From an uncultured Bacteroidales bacterium (GTDB taxonomy: Bacteria > Bacteroidota > Bacteroidia > Bacteroidales > UBA932), in the NCBI GenBank assembly GCA_947179325.1, contig CAMXAU010000001.1, forward strand, positions 124,001 through 188,000: a DNA stretch of 64,000 bases. The letters are read 5' to 3'. Both the position numbers and the translations under genes were made by a program. The notes below the pieces were generated by a model. It worked only from the letters and a program-made list of their open reading frames with translations. It was not told where the DNA came from and did no database searches. Of the stretch, positions 53,512 through 63,714 are shown one piece after another (the first letter of the stretch is position 1; each line of letters starts with the position of its first letter).

Positions 53512-55026
53512 CTATTGCTTTTTCTTGCAGCATTTCCTCTTGTCCCATGCCGGATGTGCCGGGTCTTCCGCTGTCATGGCTTCGTCCAGGTCCAGGCCCA
53601 ATGCCTTGGCTACACCTGCACCATATGCCGGATCTGCGTAATAGCAGTTTCGGATATGTCTCTGCTTGACAAACACGGGGGAATCGTCCATGGCGCGGGC
53701 TGTGTTCTCGCATGTCGCCTTCTGGTCCTCTGCACTCATGAGCCTCCATAGCTTGCCGGGCTGTGTGTAATAGTCGTCGTCCAGTTCCCTCTCGTCATAG
53801 CTCCATACAGCACCGCTGGTCTCAAGCGGAGGCTCCTTGACGGCAGGGTTCTCTTTCCATTCCCCGAAACTGTTAGGCTCGTAAGGGACGGCCCTGCCAT
53901 AATTGTCGTCAGTCCGCATCTGCCCGTCGCGATGGTATGAGTGGAACGGGCATTTCGGCATGTTGACAGGAATCAGGTTGTTGTTGACCCCAAGGCGGTA
54001 TCGCTGTGCATCACCGTATGAGAACAGGCGGCCCTGCAGCATCTTGTCTGGAGAGAAGCCTATGCCTTCGACTATGTTGACCGGATTGAATGCGGCCTGC
54101 TCTATTTCTGCAAAGAAATTCTCCGGGTTCCTGTTCAGTTCAAGTATCCCTACGTCATGGAGCGGAAAATCCCCGTGATACCACACCTTGGTCAGGTCAA
54201 ACGGGTTGATCTTGTAGGTCTTTGCCTCTTCTTCTGTCATGAGCTGCACCTGCATCAGCCAGCGTGGGTAGTCGCCCCGCTCGATTGCTTCAAAAAGGTC
54301 ACGCTGGTTTGACTCCCTGTCCTTGGCGACGACCGCCTCGGCCTCTGCATCTGTCAGGTTCTTGATTCCCTGCAAGGTCCTGAAATGGAATTTAACCCAT
54401 GTACGCTTGTTGTCTTTGTTGTAGAAGCTGTACGTGTGGCTTCCGAATCCGTGCATGTGGCGGAAAGAAGCCGGGATGCCGCGCGGAGACATTGTTATTG
54501 TCACCTGGTGGAGAGCCTCCGGGAGCAGGGTCCAGAAATCCCAGTTGTTCTTTGCGCTACGCATCCCTGTTCTTGGGTCGCGCTTGATTGCGTGGTTCAG
54601 GTCAGGGAACTTCAGCGGGTCACGGAGGAAAAACACCGGGGTGTTGTTGCCAACAAGGTCCCAGTTGCCTTCGTCTGTGTAGAATTTCATTGCAAAGCCC
54701 CTTATGTCACGTTCCGCATCTGCGGCACCGCGCTCGCCTGCAACTGTGGAGAAGCGGACAAGGCAGTCCGTCTTCTTCCCGACCTTGGCAAATATTGATG
54801 CGCGTGTGTATTCAGTGATGTCGTGCGTTACAGTGAATGTCCCGAATGCACCTGAGCCTTTGGCGTGCATTCGCCTTTCCGGGATTACCTCCCTGTCGAA
54901 ATGCGCAAGCTTTTCGAGGTACCATGGGTTCTGCATGGTTGCAGGTCCCCTTACGCCTGCTGTCTGTATATTCTGGTTGTCGTCAATCGGCTTTCCATTC
55001 TCTGCTGTGAGTCTTTTATCGTCCAT
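53512..55026 (-). CDS. katA: monofunctional heme catalase
   Basis: The small-subunit clade of about 500 residues: catalytic His54 in [12 protein letters not shown], Asn127 in [12 protein letters not shown], and the proximal heme Tyr337 in [14 protein letters not shown]. It converts hydrogen peroxide to water and oxygen in the cytoplasm. A Cys/Lys tail (KRKCCKKKQ) ends the chain. It lies 59 bases after the esterase gene, so read-through from the glycan operon is possible, although it may have its own promoter. Its neighbour is a siderophore system, in keeping with iron and oxidative-stress biology. Confidence 0.97.
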   Translation of the reverse strand: MDDKRLTAENGKPIDDNQNIQTAGVRGPATMQNPWYLEKLAHFDREVIPERRMHAKGSGAFGTFTVTHDITEYTRASIFAKVGKKTDCLVRFSTVAGERGAADAERDIRGFAMKFYTDEGNWDLVGNNTPVFFLRDPLKFPDLNHAIKRDPRTGMRSAKNNWDFWTLLPEALHQVTITMSPRGIPASFRHMHGFGSHTYSFYNKDNKRTWVKFHFRTLQGIKNLTDAEAEAVVAKDRESNQRDLFEAIERGDYPRWLMQVQLMTEEEAKTYKINPFDLTKVWYHGDFPLHDVGILELNRNPENFFAEIEQAAFNPVNIVEGIGFSPDKMLQGRLFSYGDAQRYRLGVNNNLIPVNMPKCPFHSYHRDGQMRTDDNYGRAVPYEPNSFGEWKENPAVKEPPLETSGAVWSYDERELDDDYYTQPGKLWRLMSAEDQKATCENTARAMDDSPVFVKQRHIRNCYYADPAYGAGVAKALGLDLDEAMTAEDPAHPAWDKRKCCKKKQ

Positions 55027-55085
55027 ATTCTTGATGTTTTAATGTTAACGGTGGACCCACAAAGCGATTTCTGTGCCATATTGCC

Positions 55086-56588
55086 TCAGCTGTCTATGTT
55101 CCCGGTGTCTTCTATATCCCAGTCATCTGTCCTGAATGGGGCCAACGGCTGCCCCATTGTCGTCTTTACATTGGCATCTTCCGGGAAATTCCGGAATGCG
55201 TAGCGTACGGCAACCGGATTCTTCACATTTTCAGACCACACTTCAATCTTGTTCTCCCACCATCTGTAGCTTGCCTTTGCCGGATACCATACCTTGTCCT
55301 CTCCGGCAATTTCGAAACCTCCGGGTGGAGGGCAGCCTTCTTCCCTGTATGCCATGAAACTGTCCGGCTCATTCCAGGAGTGCCTTGCTGACAGATTGTT
55401 AAAGCTCAGGAGAAGCATGTTCCCCCTGCGCTCGTCATTTACAGGCTCCATTGCCTTGTAGGTAGGTGCCGGACGTGGCACCCCATCTATTCCATAGTCA
55501 TTTGCAAGTGCAAGATATGCAAGGCGGGCAGCAACTTCATATTTCTTGGACGGGTGTATGCAGGTGCGGCTGCCAAGGTCTGTAGTTGCAGCGATTCCTG
55601 AATGCCTGAGCTCGGCGAGAGCCTGATATTGCGCCTCTATTACCAATGGAAGTGAACGGAAGTCCGCTCCATCGTATGTGTATGGGGCAAGCTGGGTGAA
55701 GTAGAACGGCATGTCTTCGTCTTGCCAGCATTCTCTCCATAGCTTGACGAGCGAGACCATCAGGTTCTTGTAGTCGAACCAATTGTGTCTGTTTGAGCAG
55801 CCCTGGTACCAGATTATGCCTTTTGCCTTGAAGTCTTTTATCGGATGTATAAGTCCGTTGTAGAGCCATTGTGGAGCACTGGTCACGTATGTGCCGCTTT
55901 TAGCAAGTGCATGGTTGATTCCGGGTGTTGAATCTATGGATTCTTCTGTCATCCAGCATTCGATGCGGCTCCCTCCCCAGTTGGCGGATATAAGTCCGAC
56001 AGGGATGCCGTCCATGGCCTTGGTCAGGACTTTTCCGAAAAGGTATCCGACAGCGGAAAAAGTGCTGACATTACGTGGACAGGACAGCTGCCACTCTCCT
56101 CCGCAGTCTTCCTGTGGCTCTGCGCTGTGCACTCTCGGTACATTGAAAAGCCTTATGCCAGGGGTTTCTGAGATTGAATACAGGATGTGTTCTGATGAAT
56201 TTTCAACAGGCTGGTACATGAATCCGCAAAGCGGCATTTCCATATTTGACTGGCCGGCGCAGATCCATACTTCACCAAGAAGGATGTTTTCCAGCAGCAG
56301 TTCGGCACCGTCACTTATGGATATGGTGTATGGTCCTCCTGCTTCCCCTGTAGAGACAGTGATGCACCATCTGCCTGCCTCGTCTGCCTTTGTCCTGTAT
56401 CTTCTTCCGTTCCATGATGTCTTTGCTGTAACAGTCTTGCCTGCAGACGCTGTCCCCCATAGATTGACATCGGCATTGCGCTGGAGCACCATGTTGCTTC
56501 CAAGTATTGACGGGAGCCTTATTTCTGCATATGCCGCTGTGCATGTGAATATGCAGGCCAGAAGTATTATGGCTGATAATCTTTTCAT
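55086..56588 (-). CDS. sialate O-acetylesterase-family SGNH hydrolase
   Basis: After a signal peptide (ACIFTCTAAYAEI) and a small beta-domain (to about residue 100) comes the SGNH/SASA core: EVWICAGQSNMEMPL with the nucleophile Ser114, the block GIIWYQGCSN, and the C-terminal catalytic His region DLGSRTCIHPSKKYEVAARL. The family removes O-acetyl groups from sialic acids or other sugars, which unblocks them for glycosidases. The ATG at 56588 follows the stop of the GH110 gene by one base; a TTG at 56597 would overlap it and is less likely. Confidence 0.88.
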   Translation of the reverse strand: MKRLSAIILLACIFTCTAAYAEIRLPSILGSNMVLQRNADVNLWGTASAGKTVTAKTSWNGRRYRTKADEAGRWCITVSTGEAGGPYTISISDGAELLLENILLGEVWICAGQSNMEMPLCGFMYQPVENSSEHILYSISETPGIRLFNVPRVHSAEPQEDCGGEWQLSCPRNVSTFSAVGYLFGKVLTKAMDGIPVGLISANWGGSRIECWMTEESIDSTPGINHALAKSGTYVTSAPQWLYNGLIHPIKDFKAKGIIWYQGCSNRHNWFDYKNLMVSLVKLWRECWQDEDMPFYFTQLAPYTYDGADFRSLPLVIEAQYQALAELRHSGIAATTDLGSRTCIHPSKKYEVAARLAYLALANDYGIDGVPRPAPTYKAMEPVNDERRGNMLLLSFNNLSARHSWNEPDSFMAYREEGCPPPGGFEIAGEDKVWYPAKASYRWWENKIEVWSENVKNPVAVRYAFRNFPEDANVKTTMGQPLAPFRTDDWDIEDTGNIDS

Positions 56589-56589
56589 T

Positions 56590-58308
56590 CTATTCAATTA
56601 CAATGTTTCTACAATTGTCATATACGAAATTACGCGTCTCCTTGCCCTGGTATGGATATGCATTTGTCATTTCGATTGTGTTGTTGCGGAATGTCACATT
56701 GTCCACACTGAAGAGGTTCAGTATTCTCGGGTCGAATACGCGGAAGATGTTGTCTTCAATAAGAATGTTGCGGTGATAGCATTCACTGCCGCTGAGGTCA
56801 GGGATACGGCTGCCTACCGAGATGCAGGCTGCTCCCCATGCGGAATACCCGTAGTTCCCGTTTTCGAATATGTTCCTGCGTATCTTTACGTCCCTTACGC
56901 CTGATTGCTCGAACCAGAAGTTGCAGTCTCCCTCAAGCAGTATCGCCGCCCCCGGGATATGGAAGTAGCAGTCTTCGATAATCATTTCTGCCCTGGAGCC
57001 GAGCAGCAGGCCCCGCGCCCTGTTTCCTGACATATGGCATCCCTTGATCAGCACTTCCGGATATTCTTCATCTGCCGCAATGGCCATCTCTTTCCTGATT
57101 CCCTCCGGGAGAGGCTGCTCAAAGGTAACGACAGATGCAGTCCTGTTGAGGCGTTCTACATTTTTTACTGTGGCATGGCAATATGTTACAACCGTGTTGT
57201 TGTCAACAATCTCTACTGTCATTCCGGGTTTCAGGAAGTCAATGCCGTATTGTCCTGAATTTCTCCATTCAAGCAGGAGCTTGTTCGGGGCGATTATCTC
57301 ATCTACAATCATGTATAGGCCATGGATGTTTGTAGCGTCGTCTTTCTGGTTGCAGAATTTACAGTCAATCATGCGGATATATCCTGCACAGTTTACGAAA
57401 TGTGTCGCATCTGCAGTGATGCTTATCATTCTTCCGCTTCCCGGAGACGGCACTATGTAGACATTGTTAAGCTCTATGTCACGGCTTCGCTGTGCTATGA
57501 CACCCATTCCGCCACAATGCCATATGTTTACCTTGTCCAAGGTTATGCCGGAGCAGTCCGACACAAAGAATCCCGGATTATAGCGGGCGGCAGCGCCGAA
57601 GACCATTGTATTCCCGACATTGCCTTTCAGGTTTTTCTTGAAGATCCTGATCAGGTTCCCGTCTATCATTTCTGCCGGGACCGTGCTCTTTGACAGCCAA
57701 TAGTCCTGGGCGAGGTATGCCGGCTCTTTCTTTTGTGAATCGAATTCAAGAAGGTTCGAGAAATTATATGTAATATGGTTTTCATCAGTGAAATACAGGC
57801 ATCCGTTTATGATGTTGCATCTGTATTCTTCCGGAAAACGGACATCAAGGTAATCCTGTCCGGCCGCTTCTATCATCCCTTCTGAATGGAATGTCCTGGT
57901 GAAATCGATTGACAGGTTCTCGATTCTGACGTTCTTGCATCTTTCAAGGCTGAAAGGGGATATGAAGCCGGTAAAGAGCAGTTTCGTGTCCTGGCCTTTT
58001 ATAGTGAAATCCTCCATGTCTTCAAGGTCGAATGCAATCCTTTTGAGGTTCTCGTCATTGTTGCTGATGAACTGGTATTTCTCAAATGCCTTGTCCGGCA
58101 TGATCCTTAAGGTTCCTTCTGGCAGCACAAGTTCAGAGGCCTTGACCTTGCGGCATTCCTCAATTGCCATACGTATAGCTCCCATGGCATCCTGTTGTCC
58201 GGAATCTGTCATGAAATCCGACAAATATACGGTCTTCTGGCCGGAGCATGACATGAATAATGCTGTACAGATGGTTACAGCCAGTCTGATTGTAATGGAT
58301 GGTTTCAT
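56590..58308 (-). CDS. GH110-like alpha-1,3-galactosidase, lipoprotein
   Basis: A lipoprotein signal ends at Cys21 (LFMSCSGQK). The rest is a right-handed parallel beta-helix with the paired Asp323-Asp324 in NQKDDATNIHG, the site where GH110 enzymes carry their catalytic Asp residues, and MISITADATHFVNCAGYIRM just before it. GH110 members remove terminal alpha-1,3-galactose from blood-group-B or linear Gal-alpha-1,3-Gal structures. A general pectate-lyase-fold glycosidase is the alternative. It sits 12 bases after the GH97 gene. Confidence 0.75.
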   Translation of the reverse strand: MKPSITIRLAVTICTALFMSCSGQKTVYLSDFMTDSGQQDAMGAIRMAIEECRKVKASELVLPEGTLRIMPDKAFEKYQFISNNDENLKRIAFDLEDMEDFTIKGQDTKLLFTGFISPFSLERCKNVRIENLSIDFTRTFHSEGMIEAAGQDYLDVRFPEEYRCNIINGCLYFTDENHITYNFSNLLEFDSQKKEPAYLAQDYWLSKSTVPAEMIDGNLIRIFKKNLKGNVGNTMVFGAAARYNPGFFVSDCSGITLDKVNIWHCGGMGVIAQRSRDIELNNVYIVPSPGSGRMISITADATHFVNCAGYIRMIDCKFCNQKDDATNIHGLYMIVDEIIAPNKLLLEWRNSGQYGIDFLKPGMTVEIVDNNTVVTYCHATVKNVERLNRTASVVTFEQPLPEGIRKEMAIAADEEYPEVLIKGCHMSGNRARGLLLGSRAEMIIEDCYFHIPGAAILLEGDCNFWFEQSGVRDVKIRRNIFENGNYGYSAWGAACISVGSRIPDLSGSECYHRNILIEDNIFRVFDPRILNLFSVDNVTFRNNTIEMTNAYPYQGKETRNFVYDNCRNIVIE

Positions 58309-58320
58309 TTCTGATGTCTG

Positions 58321-60285
58321 TTATTTGTTTTCCTTTATTATGAGTGCAGCTCCTCCTCCGGAGGACATTGGCAGTTCAATATGTGAATCCTTTCTGACGG
58401 TATATTCCTTGAAACTGTATTTTTCAGGTTCTTCAGAGGAACTGTCTGACATGTGCATTACATTGAATGTCTTTCCTTCCTGAAGGAAGTCGGTTGAAAT
58501 GGATATTGTCTTTTCTTCCCAGTTGTTCAGTGCACCGACATACCATATCCCGTCTTTCTCCCTTGCTGTTACAATATATTCCCCGATTTCACCTGCAATT
58601 GTCATTGTGCGCGAGAAGACAGTTGGTATGGAGGTTATGAAATCTGTGCATACGGGATCTGCCCGGTATAGCGACGGGCTGTCGCAGAGCATTACAAGAG
58701 GGGAGTCGAATACAATGTATGCCGCAGCCTGGTGCGTTCTTGTGCCCTGGCTCATCGGATTGTGGTAGTCAATCTTGAACCCATCCCTTGTGGCATTCCT
58801 GAATGCTCCCTGGGTATAGTCTACTGGGCCCTGGACCTGACGGAGGAATGGAAAGGTGACATCATATGCCGGCATATCCGGATTTGACCATTTGACTTCT
58901 TCAAGGCCGAATACCCCTTCGAAGTTTATCAGATGCGGGAATGTCCTGTTGAGACCGGCAGGCTTGTTGACTCCGTGCAGGTCAACAAGCATACTGTACC
59001 TTCGGGTCATTTCCGCTATCCGGTATATCATATCTATGCTTGTCTGGTCGTCCCTGTCGAAAAAGTCTATCTTGAATCCCTTGATTCCAAGTGCTGAATA
59101 GAATCTGCATGATTCCTCAAGCTTCTTGTCCAGGACATTTGATACAGCCCATATTATGATCCCGACATTTTTCCCGGATGCGTATGAGACCAGTTCCGGC
59201 AGATTCACTTCAGGCTTTATTTCCATTATGTCTTCTTTGCCTGACCAGCCCTCGTCGATGATTATGTAAGGGATTCCGTATTGTGAGGCAAAGTCGATAT
59301 ATTCCTTGTATGTCTCGGTATTTACACCTGGCTTGAAGTCTACATCTGTAAGGCCATAGCTGTTCCACCATTCCCATGCTGCCTGTCCTGGCTTTATCCA
59401 CGAAATGTCATCATGGCGGCGTGCCTCGGCGAGCAGATATACCAGATTGTTTGTCGGAAGGAAGCGGTCTTCTTCTGCAATTGCTATTATTCTCCATGGG
59501 AATGTGCGTGTACCTTCCGTCTTTGCTATAATGTCTTTCCTTGTGGCTATTTTCATCTGATGCCTTGTCTTGGTGTAGTAGGTGCTGTCCGGCAGACAGG
59601 AAAAGGCGGACTTGTATCCTCCTGCAGTGCCGCGGAGGAACATCCCTGGATATGAACGCTGGTCTGATTCGCATATCAGCATCCTGATGCCGTCATCTGT
59701 CAGTACGGCAAGAGGGATGAGGCTTAATTCTGACTCTTTCCCGAAACTGCTGACCCTCTCATGCGTATATTCGCTCTGGAATGAATTTGCAAACGGGTCA
59801 TTGCCGCGTGAATACGGAACCCAGGCCATCGGGTCGTCAGGAAAAATGAAATGTGCAGTCTCGTCCCTGATCGAGATGCTGTCTTTGAAATTTGTTCCGA
59901 AACGCCATGCAAGCCCGTTGTTGTATACCCGCAGTGCAAGTGACCAGTCGCCGAAATCAATGTTGGCATAGTTCCATTCGGCAGATATGCTTTCCTGCCT
60001 GTAGAACGGGGAGTCAATTGTCCCGGAGTCATTCCCTGTCTCTATCCTGTATTTCCCCGGATTTACGCCCAGGGTCCTTCCGTCCTCCATTGTCATCGTG
60101 ATGCCTGATGGCAGGACTAAGGTCTTGTCATCAAATGTCACTGAATATCTGAGAGTGTCGTCTGTCTCCAGCCTAACACAGATTCTGTGGTCCGGAGATG
60201 TCAATGCTATTGTATCTGGGCTGTTTGAGCATGAGATGAGCAGCAGCCCGGACAGGAGTGTATTTATTTTTTTGATGGAAAGCAT
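58321..60285 (-). CDS. GH97-family retaining alpha-galactosidase, lipoprotein
   Basis: The lipoprotein signal (LLSGLLLISCSNS) precedes the GH97 N-terminal beta-sandwich (TIALTSPDHRICVRLETDD, about 25-270), the TIM barrel (AWEWWNSYGLTDVDFKPGVN) and a C-terminal beta domain. The segment GFKIDFFDRDDQ places Asp407 where retaining GH97 alpha-galactosidases have their nucleophile; the inverting alpha-glucosidases such as SusB lack it. It should remove alpha-linked galactose in the periplasm or at the surface. Confidence 0.88.
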   Translation of the reverse strand: MLSIKKINTLLSGLLLISCSNSPDTIALTSPDHRICVRLETDDTLRYSVTFDDKTLVLPSGITMTMEDGRTLGVNPGKYRIETGNDSGTIDSPFYRQESISAEWNYANIDFGDWSLALRVYNNGLAWRFGTNFKDSISIRDETAHFIFPDDPMAWVPYSRGNDPFANSFQSEYTHERVSSFGKESELSLIPLAVLTDDGIRMLICESDQRSYPGMFLRGTAGGYKSAFSCLPDSTYYTKTRHQMKIATRKDIIAKTEGTRTFPWRIIAIAEEDRFLPTNNLVYLLAEARRHDDISWIKPGQAAWEWWNSYGLTDVDFKPGVNTETYKEYIDFASQYGIPYIIIDEGWSGKEDIMEIKPEVNLPELVSYASGKNVGIIIWAVSNVLDKKLEESCRFYSALGIKGFKIDFFDRDDQTSIDMIYRIAEMTRRYSMLVDLHGVNKPAGLNRTFPHLINFEGVFGLEEVKWSNPDMPAYDVTFPFLRQVQGPVDYTQGAFRNATRDGFKIDYHNPMSQGTRTHQAAAYIVFDSPLVMLCDSPSLYRADPVCTDFITSIPTVFSRTMTIAGEIGEYIVTAREKDGIWYVGALNNWEEKTISISTDFLQEGKTFNVMHMSDSSSEEPEKYSFKEYTVRKDSHIELPMSSGGGAALIIKENK

Positions 60286-60296
60286 GATTGTGTGTA

Positions 60297-62393
60297 TTAT
60301 CCGTTAAAATCCACATGGATTTCAGTGTTGTTTCTTGTCGTGTATGTCTTTGTTGAATTTCCGCTCATGACAGTGACTTCAAGAGTGTCTTTCCCTGTCC
60401 TTGAGACAATAATGTCAAAATCCTGTCCGAATGCCTTTATGCCCTTGAGTGCCATCCTGTCCCAGGATTCCGGCATTGACGGTGATATGTCAAGGCTCCT
60501 GAATCCGGTAGGGCGGATGCCGAACATGCCTTCGGTGATGATCCTGCAATACAGGCTGCTTTCTGCGGCAAGATGTCTCTGTGAACCTTCCGGCCATGCC
60601 TCTATCGCGTATGGGACGTGGTCGCCCAGGAGACGCCTGGCAGAATATGAATGCAGTTTTTCCGTTGCTGTCCCGGGCATGCCTGCTGCATATAGTCCCC
60701 TCAGCGCATATAGGGTCGAACGGTCCCAGTAGGTGCTGCTGCCCTGTTCTGTCAGAAGACCGTCCTCTTTCCATAGCAGAGGACTGCACAATGCATCTGC
60801 CGTTCCTTCTGCCCTGTCGTATATCCCGACAGTCAGGGGAATACATATCCATGAACGCAGAAGTGTGTTGCCTTGATAGTATCTGTATGTCTGGAACCCC
60901 TCAATCTCGGCATTGAAGTATTTTCCTATGTTCTTTTTAAGTTCGGCGGCCTGTTTCCTGTAGGCTTTTATGACGGATGAGGGCTTACCGAGTTCCTCTC
61001 CAAGCCAGGCGGCACTCAGGAGGGCGTCATAGTAGAGGGAGGATGTGCATAGATTTGCCGTTCCTGCGCTGAACCTTCCTTCGAGTTCGTCTGTGTCCGA
61101 GCTGACGACGCCTGCGGAATTAAGCTTGCGCCGGCAATATTCAAGACACCATCCGATAAGTGGCCATAGCTCATGTGCCGTTGTCCTGTCTGCGTATTCC
61201 AGCGCAAACCGTCCTGCTCCATATGCAATCATGGCTGCATCCCCGCGGTCTCCTGCTCCGTTCCATATGTCTGTCCCCTCTGCGATGATTGAACTTGGCA
61301 TAGGCTTGTATCCGTCATTCATGAAGCGCGCAAAATGCCTGAAGGAATTTATTGCCGACATGTTGCCTGTCGCATATCCGAGGAACGGGAAGAATGGATT
61401 TGCGTATTCGGCCTGGTCATTTGCCCAGATGGCTGCATAGTAAGACTCACCTCCAGGTGCATGCATATATCCTCCGGATGTCTTGCAGATGCTTTCGCTT
61501 GTACGGATCTTGGCATATCTGAACATTGTGTTTATGACACTGTCTGGAGTTTCCAGGACCAGAGAACCGTCGATGCTGGTGCTGATGAATTCCTGCCTTG
61601 CGGTCAGCTCCTTGTCAATGTCAGCGGAAAAGGATGGGTCGCAGGCTCTTCTACCTGAGTAGACTACATCGAAAGTGACGCTTTCTCCTCCCTTGACCGC
61701 AAATGTTCCGGCACCATTGATGGATATTTCAACGATATATGCTCCATCTTTGCCTTTATCCTCTATTGTCCTGAATATCTGGGAGTATTCCGGAATATAT
61801 GCTGTCACTTCCTCCTTGCGTATATTTGTCATGATATACCGTTCACAGATGAATGGCTTGTCTACAGACGGGAATATTTTTCTTTCTATCCTTATGGACG
61901 GTACCGGTGATATTCCTTTGCCTGAACCGATGTTCTGTCTCCCGAGACACCATGCCTCTTCAGTGCAGAACATTCCGTCTATGGTTATCTTTTCTGTCCG
62001 TCCATTCTGCAGGGCGAGTCCATTGATGCTTATTATAGACGGTATATCGGTTGCGATGCGCATCATCAGGCTTGCATGTGTGTTGTTGGGGATGGTTCTC
62101 AGCATCGGGAAGACAAGCGACCGCTCGGTTCGCAGCCTCGAATCCCGGTCCAGGTCCCATCTCAGGACACAGGCCACCTGTTCTCCAGACATTTCAATAT
62201 GGTCGTGATGAGGCAGGAATGCCTCCGTTACATTCCATGCGATTTTGCCTTGCCTGTCAATCTGCCATCGGGCAGGCGAGTCTCCACGCTTCCCGCCGGA
62301 AAGACAGTCTCCGTGCTCCTGTCCTGATATGCCGGGAGTGAATGTGCAGAACAGCAGAATGGCTGCAGTTACTATTGTCAGCTTATTCATCAT
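60297..62393 (-). CDS. six-hairpin (alpha/alpha)6 glycosidase-like protein, family unassigned
   Basis: A signal peptide (LLFCTFTPGISGQ) and an N-terminal beta-sandwich (to about residue 270) lead to an (alpha/alpha)6 domain, with YMHAPGGESYYAAIWANDQAEYA, EGTDIWNGAGDRGDAAMIA and SSDTDELEGRFSAGTANLCT holding acidic candidates for catalysis, and a final small beta domain. This is the build of GH78/GH95-like clans, but I cannot name the family. It starts 5 bases after the M60-like gene stop. Confidence 0.65.
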   Translation of the reverse strand: MMNKLTIVTAAILLFCTFTPGISGQEHGDCLSGGKRGDSPARWQIDRQGKIAWNVTEAFLPHHDHIEMSGEQVACVLRWDLDRDSRLRTERSLVFPMLRTIPNNTHASLMMRIATDIPSIISINGLALQNGRTEKITIDGMFCTEEAWCLGRQNIGSGKGISPVPSIRIERKIFPSVDKPFICERYIMTNIRKEEVTAYIPEYSQIFRTIEDKGKDGAYIVEISINGAGTFAVKGGESVTFDVVYSGRRACDPSFSADIDKELTARQEFISTSIDGSLVLETPDSVINTMFRYAKIRTSESICKTSGGYMHAPGGESYYAAIWANDQAEYANPFFPFLGYATGNMSAINSFRHFARFMNDGYKPMPSSIIAEGTDIWNGAGDRGDAAMIAYGAGRFALEYADRTTAHELWPLIGWCLEYCRRKLNSAGVVSSDTDELEGRFSAGTANLCTSSLYYDALLSAAWLGEELGKPSSVIKAYRKQAAELKKNIGKYFNAEIEGFQTYRYYQGNTLLRSWICIPLTVGIYDRAEGTADALCSPLLWKEDGLLTEQGSSTYWDRSTLYALRGLYAAGMPGTATEKLHSYSARRLLGDHVPYAIEAWPEGSQRHLAAESSLYCRIITEGMFGIRPTGFRSLDISPSMPESWDRMALKGIKAFGQDFDIIVSRTGKDTLEVTVMSGNSTKTYTTRNNTEIHVDFNG

Positions 62394-62398
62394 GGCCT

Positions 62399-63706
62399 CT
62401 ATTTAAGTGATTCCTCTATCAGCTTCAGTTCTTCCGGGGTGTAGCATGTCTGTGTCACATCCTCTCCTGCTGCGGCTGATACATGGCTGAGGAAGAAAAG
62501 GAATTTATTGTAGCTTCCATGCAGGTGCTGCATCTCGTGCGGTTCAAGCGCGTATAGTGAGCGGAAAGCTTTCCTGTAGACATCCCAGCCGTATTTTTCC
62601 TTGATTCTGAGGAATGTATAGTGAAGGGCGTCGCCGTTGTTCTTTGCCAGTCCCTGGCCGATGGTCTCATCATAGAAGATCCGGTAGTATTCTATGATTT
62701 CTTTTCCATGGTAAAGCCTGTTTCTCTGGCTTACGGCCGCGTTGCATACCTCCAATGCATAGGACATCCTGAAGTTTGCGAATATTTCGTCGTTCCAGTT
62801 CCACTGCCCGTTTCCCGTTACTGTGCCCGGAGAGAAAGTATGGCCGATTTCATGAAGGATACCGAAGTTCCAGTCACCGTCTTCGGCTGTCTTCTGGAGC
62901 AGTTTTTCTATGCCTGTACGGTTGTTCCATAGAATAGGGTTACCGGCAAGGGCCCAGTACCCTGCTTCTATCCCAGGTGTCGTCATTATCATGATTTTAT
63001 CCCCGTTGTACGGGCAATTGCCGACAAGGTCCATGTAGCATTCATATACCTTGTCAAGATCCGACAGCCATTTGTCCATGGTGCTGTCCGGGATGCAGGC
63101 CTTGTCCCTGTCTATTGCCAGGCTTATGTGCTGTCCGGAGCGGAAATACATCTGCTGCCCGTTTACTTCATTTACACTTATGTCATCGAACCAGGCTTCC
63201 CCGAGTGCGGTGCCCCCATTGTATGTCCCTCCGAAATTTCCAAGATTGCAGCAGATTTCGGCTGTCCCTGAGGATGAAGGGACAAAATCTATGTAGACTT
63301 CTTTCCATTCCGTGTCCCCATATGTGAATTCAGAGGCATTCCATATCTGTCTGCTGTTGTCAGTCTTCACTGTGAGCATTGCCCCGCGTCCCTCCTGTAC
63401 CCCGCGTGTCCGCAGTTTTGCTGCCATACGGTACAGTCTGCCTTGTTCAAGGCCTTCAAGCGTGCGGCTTACATACATGTACCCCCGCTCTCCGGACTTC
63501 ATGTATATGCATCCCGTTGAATCTGTTCCATCGTTTTCCCTGTATTCTGCGATTGCACCCGGAGCAGGGTCGCCTCCGGTCATCCATTCGCCTCCTGTCA
63601 GCGGGTCCTTGTCGAATGATGTGGTATATATTGCCCCATTGGAGCATGATGCCAGCATTGATGCAATGGCCAGGATAACACCGGCCGGCTTATAGATCTT
63701 TTTCAT
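62399..63706 (-). CDS. M60-like (enhancin-type) mucin glycoprotein metallopeptidase, lipoprotein
   Basis: A lipoprotein signal ends at Cys21 (SMLASCSNG). Residues about 25-180 form a CBM4/9-like jelly roll (YTTSFDKDPLTGGEWMTGGD to AWFDDISVNE), and the C-terminal half is the gluzincin domain with His285-Glu286-xx-His289 in ILHEIGHTFSP and Glu307 in WNWNDEIFANF, the extended HExxHx(8,24)E of M60-like peptidases. These cleave O-glycosylated mucin backbones. It is 8 bases after a second, edge-cut M60-like gene. Confidence 0.88.
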   Translation of the reverse strand: MKKIYKPAGVILAIASMLASCSNGAIYTTSFDKDPLTGGEWMTGGDPAPGAIAEYRENDGTDSTGCIYMKSGERGYMYVSRTLEGLEQGRLYRMAAKLRTRGVQEGRGAMLTVKTDNSRQIWNASEFTYGDTEWKEVYIDFVPSSSGTAEICCNLGNFGGTYNGGTALGEAWFDDISVNEVNGQQMYFRSGQHISLAIDRDKACIPDSTMDKWLSDLDKVYECYMDLVGNCPYNGDKIMIMTTPGIEAGYWALAGNPILWNNRTGIEKLLQKTAEDGDWNFGILHEIGHTFSPGTVTGNGQWNWNDEIFANFRMSYALEVCNAAVSQRNRLYHGKEIIEYYRIFYDETIGQGLAKNNGDALHYTFLRIKEKYGWDVYRKAFRSLYALEPHEMQHLHGSYNKFLFFLSHVSAAAGEDVTQTCYTPEELKLIEESLK

Positions 63707-63714
63707 CCAGATTG

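Noticed and set aside
60297..62393. Assignment to a specific family such as GH95 or GH78
   Set aside because: The fold is compatible, but the motifs I could read do not decide between families.
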